A stretch of 64,000 nucleotides of DNA, from the NCBI GenBank assembly GCA_023055505.1, contig JALIRH010000062.1, positions 248,001-312,000 of the forward strand, in the 5' to 3' direction. The stretch comes from Callipepla californica brunnescens (lineage: Eukaryota > Chordata > Aves > Galliformes > Odontophoridae). Of this stretch, positions 11,301-25,800 are shown piece by piece; within the stretch, counting starts at the first letter, position 1, and every line of letters begins with the position of its first letter. The notes below the pieces were generated by a model that was not told where the DNA came from, did not search any database, and was given only the letters and a program-made list of their open reading frames with translations. A program made the position numbers and the translations under genes.

Positions 11301-12474
11301 ACAGAAGGGATCTGGATATTTTATGTGCTTAATTTATTTGTTTCTGAATACAACTGGTATGATGATTATGAGCAACTTGCATTGTAAACATCTGTTTCAT
11401 TGAAGTAGACCCTGTCAGTGGCAAGATTTCCTGTTTTCCTACATTGTTCTCGGAAAAGAATGATACTGCTCAGCCTCTCTAAATATTCAGTAATAAAGAA
11501 TTAGAATCTTCGAAACAAAAGCATAATTTACTCAGTACTCTAAAGCATAATTTACCCAGAAAAAAAAGCACACAAACAAACAAACAAAAGATCAGAATAA
11601 GCCTAACAGCAGAAAACGTATCTAAACTGTTATCTTCTTGACAAGCTTTGGCACATTCTATGTAGCCTGTGTAAATCCATTTCTGAGTTTGGCATTAGGC
11701 TGTTGCCTTTAGAGTATGTTCGAACCTTTAACTTATAAATGCATCGGCTTTCACTGATACTTACTGGATAACACTGAATCCAACATGCCCCACCTCACTT
11801 TTTTTTTTTTTTTTCTGACAGGGGTGGGGTGTGATGTGTGCTCCTTCAGTTTTAACCCTGTAGGTAAAAACAGAATGAAACAAAAAAAAATTAAGCTATT
11901 TTGAAGTAATACATAGCTTTTGTATTGTCTCTTGAAATAATTGTTTGGGTCATTGATTTGCTTTGTATGCTTACTTTATTTAACACTGCTTTTGGATCAA
12001 ACACCATAGCCAGCAATCTGTCTCAATGGATAGGATTAGGATATTAGGTAATTTTCTGTTACTTGTAAGTAAAACTACAATATGGAGTATTAAAATAGCT
12101 CTTTTGTAAAATGTCTTTCTCAGGATTCAAAGGTGACTTAAAAGGCACTGGTGGGAACATACAGATACCAAAGCAAACTGGTGTAGTAGTTTTTCTTTCT
12201 TGGAAGAAGAAGTGAAGAAGATGATAGAACATCTATCACTTCAGCACTTGGAGGAAAGGTAGCAGAGCATCCACTATGTGAAGGAAAACTACTAAGTAGG
12301 GATATCCGTGTACCAAGAACAGAACAGAACTGAGCACTAAGTTAGGACAGACAGTTTTGTGGTGACTGTTATAGGGCAGGCAGAAACTGTGAGGTGGACT
12401 TGGGCAGTTTTAATGAGTGCATAAGAGTGCATTGGCTGGCAGAACATAGTATCAAATGCTGAGCTGTGGTATAC
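8348..12474. other. Spacer upstream of relaxin, no gene recognised
   Basis: AT-rich unique-looking sequence with small simple runs: an (AAAC) run near 11573-11586, a T tract near 11799-11815 and a short A tract near 11881. No reading frame with a recognisable domain and no conserved splice-flanked segment was seen on either strand. Confidence 0.5.
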
Positions 12475-12660
12475 AGAATCGTAGAATGGCCTGAGTTGGA
12501 GAGGACCTCAGAAATCACTAGTTCCAACCCCTCTTCTGTGAGTACAGTTTCCAGCCACCAAATCTGGCACTGGATTGGGTTGCCCAGTAGCCATCCAACC
12601 TGGCCTTGATCCCCTCCAGAGATGGGGCATCCACAATTTCTCTGGGCACAAGTTCTCCAT
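12475..12660 (-). mobile_element. CR1 fragment, antisense
   Basis: It starts with the reverse-complemented CR1 tail (agaatcgtagaatgg) and runs through 'gagaggacctcagaaatcact', 'ttgggttgcccagtagcc' and 'gatggggcatccacaatttc'. These are the CR1 3'-end blocks read backwards. Short, degenerate, truncated on its 5' side. Confidence 0.85.
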
Positions 12661-15600
12661 AGTTATTGCTTGTTTTGAAAAGTGTTCGTATGAATTGATA
12701 CAACTGGCTTTAAGTTGCTTTTCTGTTCTTCAATTGTGTGTTGTTTTGGTCCATGAAACACACATTCAAGCTACAGTACTCTTCCTAACCCTCTACCCTG
12801 CAGGATATTCATCTAACTATGCCCAGAATGTCAGCAAGTATGATCTTTGAGGCAGTGGTAGTTCCATGTGTTGTCCTTCCATTCTCTATTATCCCATGCT
12901 ATTGATCCTCAGCTTCCTGTCCCCAGTCACCTGGAAGGAACCTCAGGCAGCTGGAGAACCAGGAGCTGCTCCATATACATCCCTAAGTACCAAAATAAGG
13001 GGCTGTCAATGGGCACATCTTCCAAGGCGGTTGAAATCACTTCTTGAAATCTTACATGGCAAAAGTGTAGACCAAACTGTTAAAACAAAACAAGCTGTTA
13101 TAACCAGTTTTACCGGCCTGCACATTAAAATGCATAATTTTTGAAAACGTACAGTCTTTGTTAACATGCAGATGAGACATACTGAACTAATTACAAAACT
13201 GAATTTATTCTTAAGAGTCATCTTAGACAGCTATGAAAATCGTCATATTTCTTCTACTTAGAAAAGCTTTTGTTACATGATCTACTCACCTGTTTTACTG
13301 TAGTAGTATCCTAACCTCAGTGAAGTAGTCTTCCAAAGGCATCATCAGAAGTCTTTAGCTTAATTAATTACTGGATATTTTTAGGCATTTGTTTTTCATC
13401 CCCACAATTAGATTAATACTATTATATCTTCTATATGAAACACACACAAAATCTGTTTTGAAACACAATTTCCAATGGACAAAGTTGCATTGTTTTCCAA
13501 TTGTAATGTTAGACTACTAAAATATACTAAAATTAGATTCTCAGTAAAGCAAAGGCATGCAAAAAATCCTTCAGTTTTTCATTTCTTGTAAGGCCCCTTG
13601 GATGTGCCCATTACAAAAACATGCATTAATAGTTTTGCTTGCTGCTAGCCTAAGTTAATATTAATCTTCGTAGTGAAACTCTGATTTCATGTAAACAAAT
13701 TATCCTGAGTTTCAGAATGTCAAACAAGCATTAAAAAGATTGAGGAAATAGCTACATAATTTGTTTTCTCTTTTTGAGAAATTATCTTTACTCATACTTT
13801 AATACAGTTTTTCATAAAACACACAGTTAGTGAGTGACGTGTTTACTTCTGACCTACTTCTGATAAAAGCTGTTTATTCCAGAATTTGAAGCAGAGATGG
13901 TGAGTTCACTGCCTAAAGAACAGGAAATAAAAAGTGTTTGTTTGTTTGTTTGTTTTCCCAAAGAAGTTGTCTGTCTATTGCTGACTTCAAATTCATCTCT
14001 GCATCCTCAAATATATTTGAAAGTTATAACTATCTATACAAATTTTGTAACTATCAATTAAATCACTTTTATTTATTATCTTGAGTATATTCACTACCAC
14101 ACATTTTTACTACAGGTGGAAGTTATTTTCAGAGTAAATAGGCTGTGCTAATTCGTTAATTCACTCTAAGCAATAAAAACTATATTCAAAAATGATATTT
14201 TCAAGGGATATTATTATCATTACTTTAGAAAGTATTGATTTTTTTCATTTCATTTTGTTTATAAAGGCACCTCTTTTTCTTCATACTTTATGATTTGCTT
14301 ACATCCAAAAACGTTATTGCAGTTACATTTTAGATGCTAACCTTCAACACCTTTCTCCTATCTTTCTGTTTCCAGAAATTGCTCCGAGATGTTCTTTTTC
14401 AGGTCTTCATAGGTGAATGGTTGTTTTGATGGTTCTAGCAGAGTGGTCTGTGTGCCAGTGTGTTTCCTGCTCCACCTTAAAAATAAATAATAGTAATAAA
14501 AAAAAATTTAGTTCCTTATCTTCATTGCGAGAAAGCAAATGAATGAAAAGAATAACAATAATGTAAAGGGAGAAAAGACTTGATAGACTGAGATATTCTT
14601 GTTTGGGGCAGAAAAACAAAATATCACGTTGTAGTTAGGTATTTTACAAAGGAGTGACAGCACTGTAGTATAAAGTTTTCATTAAGGAATTTTGGACCAG
14701 TGGGAGAAGAGTGCACAGAAATGTTTGGCCTGAAATGAAAGTCTTCCTCAAGTTGGATTTGTTTGAAAAAACTTCAGTCAAAACAATCAGTTATGCTCTC
14801 ACTGCTGTCTCTGTCAGCCCCTTTCTCCTAGAGACTACAAATTATTCCAGTAATGATTATTTCAGAGGTGTATTCACAGGTTCTTAGGAATGGAGGCATG
14901 AGATTCAGCGTACTTGTCATCATGATGCATGTTATACTGACCTCATACTGTATTTGCTCAATGAGATGAGTCCGGGAAGAGAATCACACATGCACATAAC
15001 AGAGTATATGTATATTCTTTCAGAAGTAAATTCTCTCTATACATTATCATAGACAAGTTTGGACATCCATTCTCATCTTGTCTCAGGCCCAGCTAAAAGG
15101 CATTATGTTACAGGCACAAGGTGGGTAGCACAGGAGTTGGAGAAGCACTGCCAGAAGTATACTGGTTACATAACCGTTTGCCAGGACAGTTATCCAAACA
15201 TGCTGTCTTAGCAGCACAGCAGGGGGAAAGTTATAGGGAGCAGAACGCACTGGGTACGTCTGGAATGAAAACATCTAGGACAAAGAATCTGAAAAATAAA
15301 GATAGAGATTGAACATTTTAAATGAGTCGTGGTGGTCTGAATGTGATATAAGAAAGGATGAAGATTAGGCAAAAAGTGTTTTGGCTAATGCCATTTGGAG
15401 CAAAGCAGTTTATCTTGTTTGCCTATGCCTTAACTCCTAACTTGATCATTATGGCAGTGATTTGAAGCTCTACCCATGTAGACGTAATACTGTTATGCAG
15501 TCCAGATTACACTCTTTCTGTAAAATAGATCTGAATGCTGAAATCTCCGGCTGCAATTTTGGTCAGTATTATAGTGCTTGGGGTTTCCACACATTAGTAA

Positions 15601-16403
15601 TACACAAATAGATGACACAGATTAACACTTTCAGTGACTGGTAAAACCACAGTGTCCGTCCAGTTGCATTTGACGTCAGAATATGGAACAGAGAAGAAAT
15701 GTTAGCTGGCACGTTATGGGGACACTGAAATAACTGCAGTTAGCTTAGGAGAGGGGCATTGACTCTTAGGCTGAACACTGGCATGCACTGGAGGAAAGAA
15801 ACAAATTAAAGAGGCAAGAGTAGAAGTAAATTTGTGTAGATTCACCATAAAACTACAGAGAAGAAGCATGGCATGGAGGCAGAGAAGTGGCTAAAAAATG
15901 AACCTGTAAATGGACACAGGTATCAGCTGAGTAATATGAACAAGTATGATGTCTGTAGGTCATTTGTGCCATAAAGCCTTCCCTTCAGCTACTTATTTTT
16001 TAACTTAAAATGAAAAAAATCTTAAGCACGATTTTCACATAATACAAACATTCTTCTGATTGCCAGTCTAGATTCATTTAAGATAGCTCAATCCGTTTCA
16101 TTCTAGGGCTGAAATCAGCATTTAGTTTAACTTCTTTTTTGCTTTCTTCTATCTTACCTTGTAAGCAGGATATGTGAGCACAAAGCTCTGCTGTCTTTTC
16201 ACAAGGCTAGGCAAGCCTTACTTCGAATTCTCTCACAAGGCAGCTTGACATCCCCTAATGACTTCAACTCTTCAGTGATTTTAGGTTTCTTATTATACTG
16301 AGAGATAAAATGTATAAAATTTCAGGAAAAGCACTGCTGTTCTTCTGCATCAGTACTTTTCAATGTGTACTCTGTCCTACAACTGTGGAATCTCCATTCT
16401 TGC
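12661..16403. other. Spacer, no gene recognised
   Basis: AT-rich DNA with a (TTTG) run at about 13937-13955 and a short AT-rich patch near 14482-14508. Short frames on both strands are consistent with chance. Confidence 0.5.
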
Positions 16404-16529
16404 AGATGTCCAAGAGACAATTGGATATGGCCCTGGGCAACTGACCCTGCTTTTAGTAGAGTGGGTGAGGTGTTAGTTCAGATGACCTGTAAGGTGTCTT
16501 CAACCTCAATCATTCTGTGGTTCCATGAG
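16404..16529 (+). mobile_element. Short CR1 3' end, sense
   Basis: Old, diverged piece: 'ttggatatggccctgggcaac' near 16419, 'gacctgtaaggtgtcttcaac' near 16482 and the terminal 'attctgtggttccatgag'. Only the last ~125 nt of the element remain. Confidence 0.72.
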
Positions 16530-18465
16530 ACCAGAAAACCTCCCCTGGTGTTCCCAGACTTCCCTTGATGCTCTCGTATTTCATCACACTACTGAGTTAA
16601 ATTAGTTTTGTGATCAGCTTATACATTAAAGTTCTTCACTATTACTTCCATCTAGTGAGTTCTGGCAGCAGAAATCCCTATTAATCTCTAGCTTCTTGCT
16701 GTCCTTCATATCAAATTGAGTTCTACTTTATAATATCACTTCTTTAGGTCATCAGTTATTGTATTACAGTTCATTTGTTCTCTTGATAAAACCCATCAAT
16801 TTTGTCATTTGCAAATATTATTAATATAATCTACTCACAATGTCAAATATAAACCAAAAGCAGATCCAGACCAGTTCTTGAGAATCTTTTTCGTAACTAC
16901 TAAAATCAAGCCTTACTTTTTAAGTAGAAACATCTGATATCTTCTCTTTAGCCCAGTGCTCACATTTCTGCTCATCTCAGTGTCGTTCATGGTGACTTAC
17001 TTAATCTTACAGTAAATGCTTTCAGGAATTTATAGAACATCTACCACATTAATTTCAGAAAAGAGACCAATTTTCTTAGAAAAGACACATCTTGGCATAT
17101 TACATTTTATTTTATTGTTCATTTGGCTCCATAGCCTTTCTTATTATTTCCTTCAAAACTTCATCATAAGTCTTGTAAATCACTGAAGTTACAATCCTTT
17201 AGTAAACCTTGCTCTGAGATCTGGACGTTAAGACCAAGAGCTGAAACAATTCTTAAATTTGTTTGTTGTTTTCAGTAGTAGACTGCAGTGTCAATCTAGT
17301 TAACTAAGATGATTTGTGAGGGTGACAAGCCATAGATCAGTGCTGTCCCCACTTACAGTATACACTCTCCAGCATGTCTTGTTCACTAAGAACTTGAGTG
17401 AACATAGAAGTATCTATTAGGTTTTCCACAGTCCTTCACACTGATCGTTTAATCACATTCATCACTGGAAACTATGAGGCAGGAAACAACTTTATTTTCT
17501 ATCTCAATATGGTGCTGTGGCAAGATGATCTGCTGATGACTGTGTTTAATCTTGATGGTGTAATAAGAGCAAGATTTCTGCCTATATCCCTTTAACTATT
17601 CTTAATATTATTTTCTGCCAAAACTGCAGGATCTGAGTGGAATATAGAGGGAAATCACTTGGTTTGTCATTTCTTCCAAATATTCAGTGCTTACTTCAGC
17701 TGGTTGTTTGGTTAGATTTTAGGTTTTTGTTGTTGTTGTTGTTGTTTTGTTTTTTTAAACAAGAGAGAAGAAGATAATGCAGCCTGAATATCAGGGACAA
17801 AGCTGTAAAAGTAAATAGCCTTGACTGAAAAAGTACCTGACTCTAACAGAGACAAGAAAAAAAAAAAAAAAAAAAAAAGGAAATCAAGGAGTGAGATTTT
17901 TGTCTGAAAGAAAATCTATTCTGAAAAAAGATAAAATCAAGTTATCTCACAGCTATTCTAAAAAGGCCAGAGACTATCTGAAACATTGTTTGATTCTGTG
18001 TGTAAACCAAGCAGACTGGCACACACAAACCTTTTAACTTTTGCAACAGCTTCCCACAGCCCACATCATATAGATAGGCAAATATAAAGCTTTAGAGAAA
18101 TGCAGTAGAACTTCTGGGTTCTGCTACTTTTTTGCTCAGTTTAACAGAAGAAATTTTTTAAAAAAGCTAAAAAAAAAAATGGGGGGAGGGAAGCCCAAGA
18201 TTATTTTGGACATTCAGCACATCAGCACTGCTAGGTTAGATTGACCTTGATTGTCTAAGACTTGTGTGCTCTTACACACTATTAAATCAAGAGGGAAGCC
18301 ATCTTAATTTCCTCAAAAACATTAAATTGCCTTCTGGTCACTTTCCCATTTCTCATGTAACTGTCAATTTAATGATATTAAAGATGAGTTTTTAACATGT
18401 ATAACTTGAAATGGGATTATCTAACTGACTGAGTATGCATATATCCATCCAGACTCATGCATTCA
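16530..18465. other. Spacer with small simple repeats
   Basis: No gene recognised. It holds a (GTT) run at about 17728-17747, a long A tract at about 17857-17878 and a shorter A tract near 18170-18179. Confidence 0.5.
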
Positions 18466-18873
18466 GAGGGGGGCCACAAAGATGATCAGAGGGCTGGAGC
18501 ACCATTCCTGTGATGAATGCTTGAGGGAATTGGTGTTGTTCAGCCTGGAGAAGAGCAGGCTCCAGGAATGCAGCATTTCACTACCTGAAGTGAGCTTATA
18601 AAAAAAGAGGGAGACGGACTTTTCTACAAAGTTTGATTGTGATAGTTATAGAGAGAATGGTCTTAAAGTAAAAGCAGAGAGATTTATGTTATATTTAAGA
18701 GTAAATTCTTAAATGGTGAGGCACTGGCACAGGCTGCCCAGAGAAGCAGTGGATGCTCCATCCCTGGAAGCATTCAAGGCCAAGTTGCATGCCTGTGGGC
18801 AGCCTGATCTAGCAATTGGCAACCCTGCCCACAAAACAAGGTTGGAACCTTCCAACCCAAGCCAATACTATGA
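18466..18873 (+). mobile_element. CR1 fragment, sense
   Basis: It begins at 'ggggggccacaaagatgatc' (near 18471), followed by 'gcctggagaagagcaggctc' (near 18543) and 'gaggcactggcacaggctgcc' (near 18719), and ends in 'ccaatactatgaaaa'. The classic CR1 3' UTR order is kept, but a section near 18590-18700 is diverged. Confidence 0.87.
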
Positions 18874-19723
18874 AAATCAAGTCACCTATTTATCTTAAAG
18901 ATGAGACATTCTCTCTTTGTTTTATACATCCAAAATACTAACTGAGAAAGTTGCCATTTAGTTCTCTCACTGCAGTCAGTAGATTTTGATTGAGAATAAT
19001 CATTAGCAATAACTATGAGTAGTTTATAACAAGAAAGCATTTAGGTCAGTTAGCAAATGCTTTAGCATCTTTCTATTGCTGCTTCACAGGGTCAAGAAAA
19101 GCAAAATACCAGAGTTAGGTTTTGAGAAATCCCCAAACGTCAACAGAACTCCTTAAGTTAAGTTTCTCTGATCTTTACATTTATACAGTATCATGGAACT
19201 GCTCTTCAGTTTTTTTCTGTTTGATTTTAGTTTATCTGTAGGCACAGCTAGGGTCACGTAGCTGTGACACCTCTTTGCCCTTTGAAGATTTCTTTTCCCA
19301 TGCGTCAAGATAATAATTCTTGTGAACCAGTATAGTTTACAAATACAGAAAAGCACTGTGAAGATAACAGATCTTTTAAAGACAATGTAACACATCTTTA
19401 CAGAAAATGGGAAAATACTTCCATAAATAAAATAAAAAATAATAATGCAAAGAGTACAACCTGGAGAATATCTTCACATGCTGAAGAATTTTGTATGGTG
19501 TAGGAGCTTTAAAAAAACCCAACACACTGCTAGACTTTTTTCTTCATTATTTATTACATGTACTATCTAAACATATGGGTCCATTCCCATTAAATAAAGG
19601 TACATTTAGTGTTTATTAAAAGTTCCTCGCTACAAAAAAAGGAAAGAAATACATTGGTCTTTACTCCTTAGAGTTCTGCTTAAAATATTTACTGTGCCTA
19701 AAATAATCATTCTGAAAGCAGTG
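18874..19723. other. Spacer, no gene recognised
   Basis: AT-rich. The minus-strand frame at 19153-19395 (80 aa, hydrophobic start) has no recognisable domain and no splice context. Confidence 0.45.
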
Positions 19724-19776
19724 TAGTTAAGAAGTTAGTTAAATTAGTTAAGAAGTTAGTTAAGTTAGTTAAGAAG
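19724..19776. repeat. Short tandem repeat, ~21-bp unit, 2.6 copies
   Basis: The unit TTAGTTAAGAAGTTAGTTAA is present twice in full (19724-19743 and 19744-19764) and once in part (19765-19776). Each unit is itself built from the smaller word GTTA. Confidence 0.8.
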
Positions 19777-20982
19777 TCGGCTTCTTCCCACTGATATTTG
19801 TAACTCAGCATAGGGAAAAAACAGGGTACCTAAGTTAGTATATCTAGCTTAGCTAAGTGAGCAGTATAAGGTACAGGAAACTGAACACTAGCTGCATAAA
19901 GAACTATATTCCAGAAAAGAAAGTGCAAAGAGAGAATTCAGAAAGTTCTCTTCATGTATCAGAAAAGCAAGTAATTAAATCTGTTCTTTTCTTCTGCTTT
20001 CTAATTCAAGAATAATTTAAAGGATTTGTAATTACTTAAGGTTTCTACCATTTATTCATCTCCATTACTATTGATTTAGCCTGAGCCGAACAATTTCTGT
20101 TAAATTGTTACTAATTATTTCTTCAGACTATGTTGATCTTGCTATCTTATTTACAAGGTCATTGAGTATCTAGATAGGTAGAATTAATTTTTTTAGACAG
20201 CACAGTGAAAAAAAAAAAAAAAAAGGACAGATCTAATTACATATAATTGTACACAGTGGGAAAAACAACATTCACTGTAGTGTCTCAATACTATTCCATC
20301 TCTTTCCTGAAGACTTAACTTGCAGTTGTTGTTCTTACAAAAATATCAACAGGCTCTAGTTTCCTGACATCCATAATTTTCAGATCACTTTTTTTTTTTC
20401 AGAAGAAGTAATTACACTGTGGCTGAGAAACCACTTAATAAAATATCAAAATAATTAGATTTTATTTTGTCACCTACAAGAGACTTAGAGATTCTAAAGT
20501 AAGCAAGCATGCTGCCCATTAATTAGCCCCATTGTGGTCCCAAATATCCTAAGCATTGTAAATTGCAGAGGCTTGATGTGACAAGATAAAATAATGACAT
20601 GTAATTTAATGTTCTCTATTTTTCCCTTCAATTTGATGATGTGTGTAGTTTGCACATGTATGAAAAGTACTAAGGGATCCTTTGTTCGCTTGCTGGCACA
20701 TAAGGAGTTTATGCTTCTAAAATGCACAGTAGCACCTAAATGAGCTTCAATTTGAAGGCCTACATGGGGAGGAAGTGGGACAAGGTTATGCTGATGAAAT
20801 ACATGTCTTTCTAAAAGGAAACTTTCTGGAGAAGAATAAAACCAGACAGATTATTATGCACAGAGAGAAATAAGGGAAGAATGAAAAATAAAGTTTTAAG
20901 TTTAAATCTATATGAATAAACGAAAACTTGAGCTCTTAAAAAGTAACCCACTGAACTTGAAGAGTGACAGCTCTTTGATGCC
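19777..20982. other. Spacer, no gene recognised
   Basis: AT-rich spacer with an A tract at about 20208-20224 and a T tract near 20391-20399. The minus-strand frame 20494-20727 has no recognisable domain. Confidence 0.45.
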
Positions 20983-21024
<42 letters not shown>

Positions 21025-21053
21025 GGAAGAAGAAGAAGAAGAAGAAGAAGAAA
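20983..21053. repeat. Compound trinucleotide microsatellite (ATA)n(AGA)n
   Basis: About 14 uninterrupted ATA units pass into about nine AGA units with only a one-base join (atagga). A minus-strand frame crossing it (20811-21086) codes only isoleucine and leucine runs and is not a gene. Confidence 0.9.
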
Positions 21054-22744
21054 GATAATTAAGCCACAGATACTAAGGTCAAACAAAAGCCCTTCTGTAG
21101 GAGACTGTCTAATAACATTCAGAAGCCCAGGGTTACTTTCATGTTTATTTATACAGTTAAAAAGTAGTATATAAAAATAACAGTGTAAATGAAAACTATA
21201 ACTATAAGAACAATTTTTTCACATATGAAACCCTCAGCTCTCTACACACAAGAATAAATGGGAAAATTTCACAGAAAAACCCTCCTAGTCCCTTTCCCTT
21301 GAGCAAACTTCAGTGTGAGTAACATCTTACCTAGATGAAACAAAGTACTGGATTTAAATTCATTTCTTAAAAAAGAATATTCTGGGGAGAAGATTAGGCT
21401 GATGAATCTTTGAGAAAAGTATTTTATGTCTGTACAGGAAAATGTAACACAGTCAGGAAGAGAATGTTTCAGAGCAATTGTCATGTACAGAAGGCTGTAA
21501 AAGGTTAATTTAGTGACATTTAGATTAATCACTGAATTCTTATTGTTGCTCAATTGGTATAACGCTACAATGAAAATGTTGTTAAACAAGATCTATTCTT
21601 GTTCGTGAACCTACAATATTGTACCAAGATAGTGTGAAGGAAGTTTTTAGAGGCAGTAAGTACTCTACAATATTGCTGAAGAAGCTTGTTATTAAACAAA
21701 CATTTTTAAAACAAAAATCCATCTATCATTAGTCATAAGTTATATAAAGAATATCTAATAAAAATATCACTAAGTATCACTAAATGTGATGCACAAAATA
21801 TCCTTAATCTCTTTACATTTGTGCAATGTTGTATCAAATACAGAAATACATCTTCCAAACACTAGAAACACCCTTTGTTCTGTTCTTCTATAATCTGAAA
21901 ATCTCCATTTTTGCTTCCCATTTCTTCCACAGCAGTGGAAGAACATTTATGTCACTTTGCATAGTTTCATCCTGTCAAAACAAAAGACTGCAGCAGCAGG
22001 TCTGCAATGGGGGCCTGAATAATGGAAAAAGTGTTTAGTGAAGCATTCCAGGGTAATTCCACAATGACTTCACTGGATTTGAAGCTTTTCTTATGGAAAA
22101 AGAAAAGGGGAAAACCAAGCAACACTGATGGCCAAAGTTGCCTCAGATCACAGTGTTTCATCACAAAACTTACTGGAAGAATTTCAGGAAAAATAGTTTG
22201 GAGAATGTCTGGGCTCTGTTCAGAGAACACTTGAGCCAGTGGATTGTGAGAAAAGACTTGATACTGCTGGTATGTTGCAAGGACAGGTTCCAGTAACACA
22301 CGTTTAGAGAATGCACCTCTGACAGAGCAAATTGAAGGCAGGACATAGCACAGATGAGTGTACCATCAAAATACACTTAAACATGTCCAGACCCAATATC
22401 CAATCAACTCAACATATTTTCATCATCAATAATTGTTGGTTCAAGTATAAATATAACTTAAATTATTTTGGATACTGTAAGTTGTAATTTTAAGCAGCTA
22501 CAAGGACACTCAAGTAGCTCCTATGTCTGTCTCTCAACCTTTAGAACTTTTGGCCATAATGCTTTCATGCTTACCCAATCAATACAGCAAACCTAATTTA
22601 AAATCTTGTGTTCCCACAGTTTTGAATGAACTAGGCAGCCTGACATTTTGACCTTACATTGGCAAACAGCTATTGTTACATCCTAAGACAAAGCAGCTAC
22701 ATTAATAATTTCTTAATTTCAAATCTTGGTCAATCTACTCTTGG
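21054..22744. other. Spacer, no gene recognised
   Basis: AT-rich with two moderately long minus-strand frames (21269-21589, 106 aa; 21967-22299, 110 aa). Neither shows a known domain, a signal peptide followed by structured cysteines, or convincing flanking splice sites. I treat them as chance frames. Confidence 0.45.
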
Positions 22745-22822
22745 TGTCCCTGTCAGAGTTGGGGTTGGACCAGATGGCCTCCTGAGGATCCCTCCAAAGT
22801 CTCCCATTTTGTGGTTCTATGA
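22745..22822 (+). mobile_element. CR1 3' end remnant, sense
   Basis: About 80 nt: 'gggttggaccagatggcctcc' near 22763 and the final 'gtggttctatgaag'. A typical CR1 3' terminus, heavily truncated. Confidence 0.75.
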
Positions 22823-25800
22823 AGATTATTTTAAATTAGTCAGAAGGCAGAACTATATAAGGAAAGATTCATGAGTCCACTACAAAAGACTATTCCAAAT
22901 TAGATGAAAGATACAAAACCAAACAACATTTGACTGCAGTTCAAATCAATATCCCATTTTTACCTGTTTATTTCTTAGTAATTGTGTCTTATTTTCCTCC
23001 ACATGTGTTCTATTGAAAATGCCAGCCACACTTCTGTAGTTAAAGAGTGGAACAGACTTTTGACCTATTAACATGCAGATTTTATTACAAAGGCCAAGTC
23101 CCACTCCCTTAGGACTTATTTTGCAATGAAGTTTAAGACAGTTTATTTTTCCCTTATGGAAGACAAGCAGCAAGAATTAAGAACAGTATCTATTCCTGCA
23201 AACCATAACGTCTCATGTAGAACTTTGTAAGATCACAAAAGGAAAAAAAAAAAAGCTTGTCATTCAAACCTAGTATAATCTCACTGATGTGAGTAGTTGG
23301 CTATTGAGGAAAAAAGATACAGGTGAATATCATATGTGAAGGTAAACTGTTCATGGTTGAAGTTCCATGTTTCAGGGAATAAATTCTACTTTCTTTTTAA
23401 CATATAGGCCTGCCATCTATGGAACAGCAGAAACTTCAACAGGGTCTACTCACATTCCTGCATTTTTATTTAAAAAAACAAACCCGTAATTTAAAGGGTC
23501 TCAGGTGCAGATTTACTGTGGCAGGAAGGAAGGTGCTGAAACTTTCCCAGGCAGCAATCATGGGCTGAAGCTGTGATGTGAATGTGTGAGTACCCTCAAG
23601 CATGCTTGCCTATTAGTGCTGGAAAATCAAGTCCTACAAGAAGCAGACCAAATTTAAATACAAATAAGTTAGTATTATAGTCTTTAAAATTGACACAAAT
23701 TTTTGTGAATTTAATTCCATAAAGAACAGGTTTTCAAAAAACACAGGTTTTCTTAAATACTGATCATATAATTTTAAAATTTAAGTTCAGAATTTCAAAA
23801 TAAAATTGGTTCTACTTCTGTATTTTATAACATTCTCAGGAGGATCCAAATAGAAATAACTGACCCTTTTTTTTTTTTAATACAATTAATGGTTTCTAAA
23901 CATTGTGAGGAACTGTAAGGACTGATTAGCATTTGAAATGTGACACACACAAACTGTTATGGTAAAAGGAAATCAATCTGACAAAATGAAACTTGACATA
24001 TGAGGAGAAGTGAGGCAGGGAGGGAAAAGGTCAGCTCCTGCGAAACTGATAATGCTAATAAACTAGTCAGTGGTAACCATCCTTATCATTTCAATTGATT
24101 ATTATTTCAGACCATGGTGTCAAACCGTAGAAAAGAGCATTTATGCCTTCATTTCATTGATTAAAATCTAGTCACAGAAAATTCTTGTCTAAAATAATTT
24201 AATCAACTTCCACAACTTATAAAGAATAGTAAACAGCCTTCTCTGGATTACAGACTACAAGAACACTGGTAAGTAGGACTGGAAATTTCTGATTCTCACT
24301 CTCTCTCTTTCTGGCCTTCTCTTTTATGTTCACTTGCTGTAGGAAGGAACAAATGCTACTTCAGTCAGAAGCAAAACAAATGAGTTGCAAGATGTTGTAC
24401 AAAGTTTCAGTGGAAGTGGAAACCACAACCTTTAAAAAATGCTCCCTCTTCATTGTCCTAGTGAATTAAATACTACTTGTTTGATGCATTTCTCGATGCA
24501 TCAGGAGAGAGGATGACACAGCAACCATCTCCAGGTAAAGTATTTATCTGATATATTTAATGGCTCTCCTAGCAGATTCACCCCTTTCCAGAAGTCCTCC
24601 AGAGAAGGGAGCAGGGCAAGCATTCTGCTTGAGAGCTGTCACAGCAGTTAAACTCCTGAGGGAACTGCATTTCATGTCACTGTCATTAAGATATGATTAT
24701 TCTGATGGTTTTGTAAATAGATATTCAGGCACAAATTTACCTTAAAGGAATTATCAGCCATAAAAACATACACATGCATCTCCGCGTAAGTTCTGTCACT
24801 CACAATACAGATCTAAAAAAAAGAGAAACAAACTGCTTGAGTATCCTTACACTCATTTTAAAAGAACTTTCAGTTCTGCCAGAGGCTGATCCCTTGCATG
24901 TCTGTTGGAGGGGTAAAGGCCTTGGCTCCTGAGGCTCTAATAGGAGGTTATAGCCACTTGAGGTTTTTCAGTCATCAGAAAGTCTGAAAATGTTCCTTAA
25001 ACAGCTAGTTACTTCTATTTTCTGAGTCCTCTGAGACAGTGAAAATAAGATGTAATTTTTCAAAAATGTGACAGTCACATACAAAACCTGCAGAACACTT
25101 ATAAAGCATTCATAAAAGTTGGTTTAGCTAAATAACTGCATAAACAATGTGTAGAAGCAATGCAGTTGGCATTTCATAAACAGACTAAAGACTATGAAGT
25201 TTGTAGCCTGTCCCAGGTGTCAGCCTTAATGATCAATGTACAAAAAATTGAAGTTGCTGCAAATATCTGCTGAGCAAAAAATAAATAAGTAAGTAAATTG
25301 AATACAGAATAGTGATGCTTATGTTTACAACTACATAGCAAATTACTGGAGTGCAAAATAGAGATGGTAACTTGTAATAATTACACAGCATTGCTTTATT
25401 ATACATCCAGCATACATACAGAAGTGTCAGGAAATAGGCCTTCAGATCAAATAGTTAAAATAAATGTTTCATCCTGCAGCTTCAAAGCTTGCCTGCAAAT
25501 ATCTTTCACTTAGAGTACACAGAGCAATTAAAATTATTAGTGCTGCAAGAAATTACACTCCCTGAAAGGCAAATTCAATTTTTAAAGTTTCCAATTGCAA
25601 ACACATATTACAAAATATGTACAAGCTAAAAGCTGTCATAAAAAGGGGGTCTCAAAACATTAGCTACAAACCAGATCATAAACTGCACTAAAAAAACAAA
25701 AAACAAAAAACGCTCTTTATGCTCCTGTTTTTGTCAGTAAAGTAATTGAATTACATGCCATTTAAAAAGAAAATAGCGCAAAAAGTGTGTAAATCTATCT

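Noticed and set aside
20811..21086. 91-aa minus-strand frame with leucine and isoleucine runs.
   Set aside because: Translation of the ATA/AGA trinucleotide repeat.
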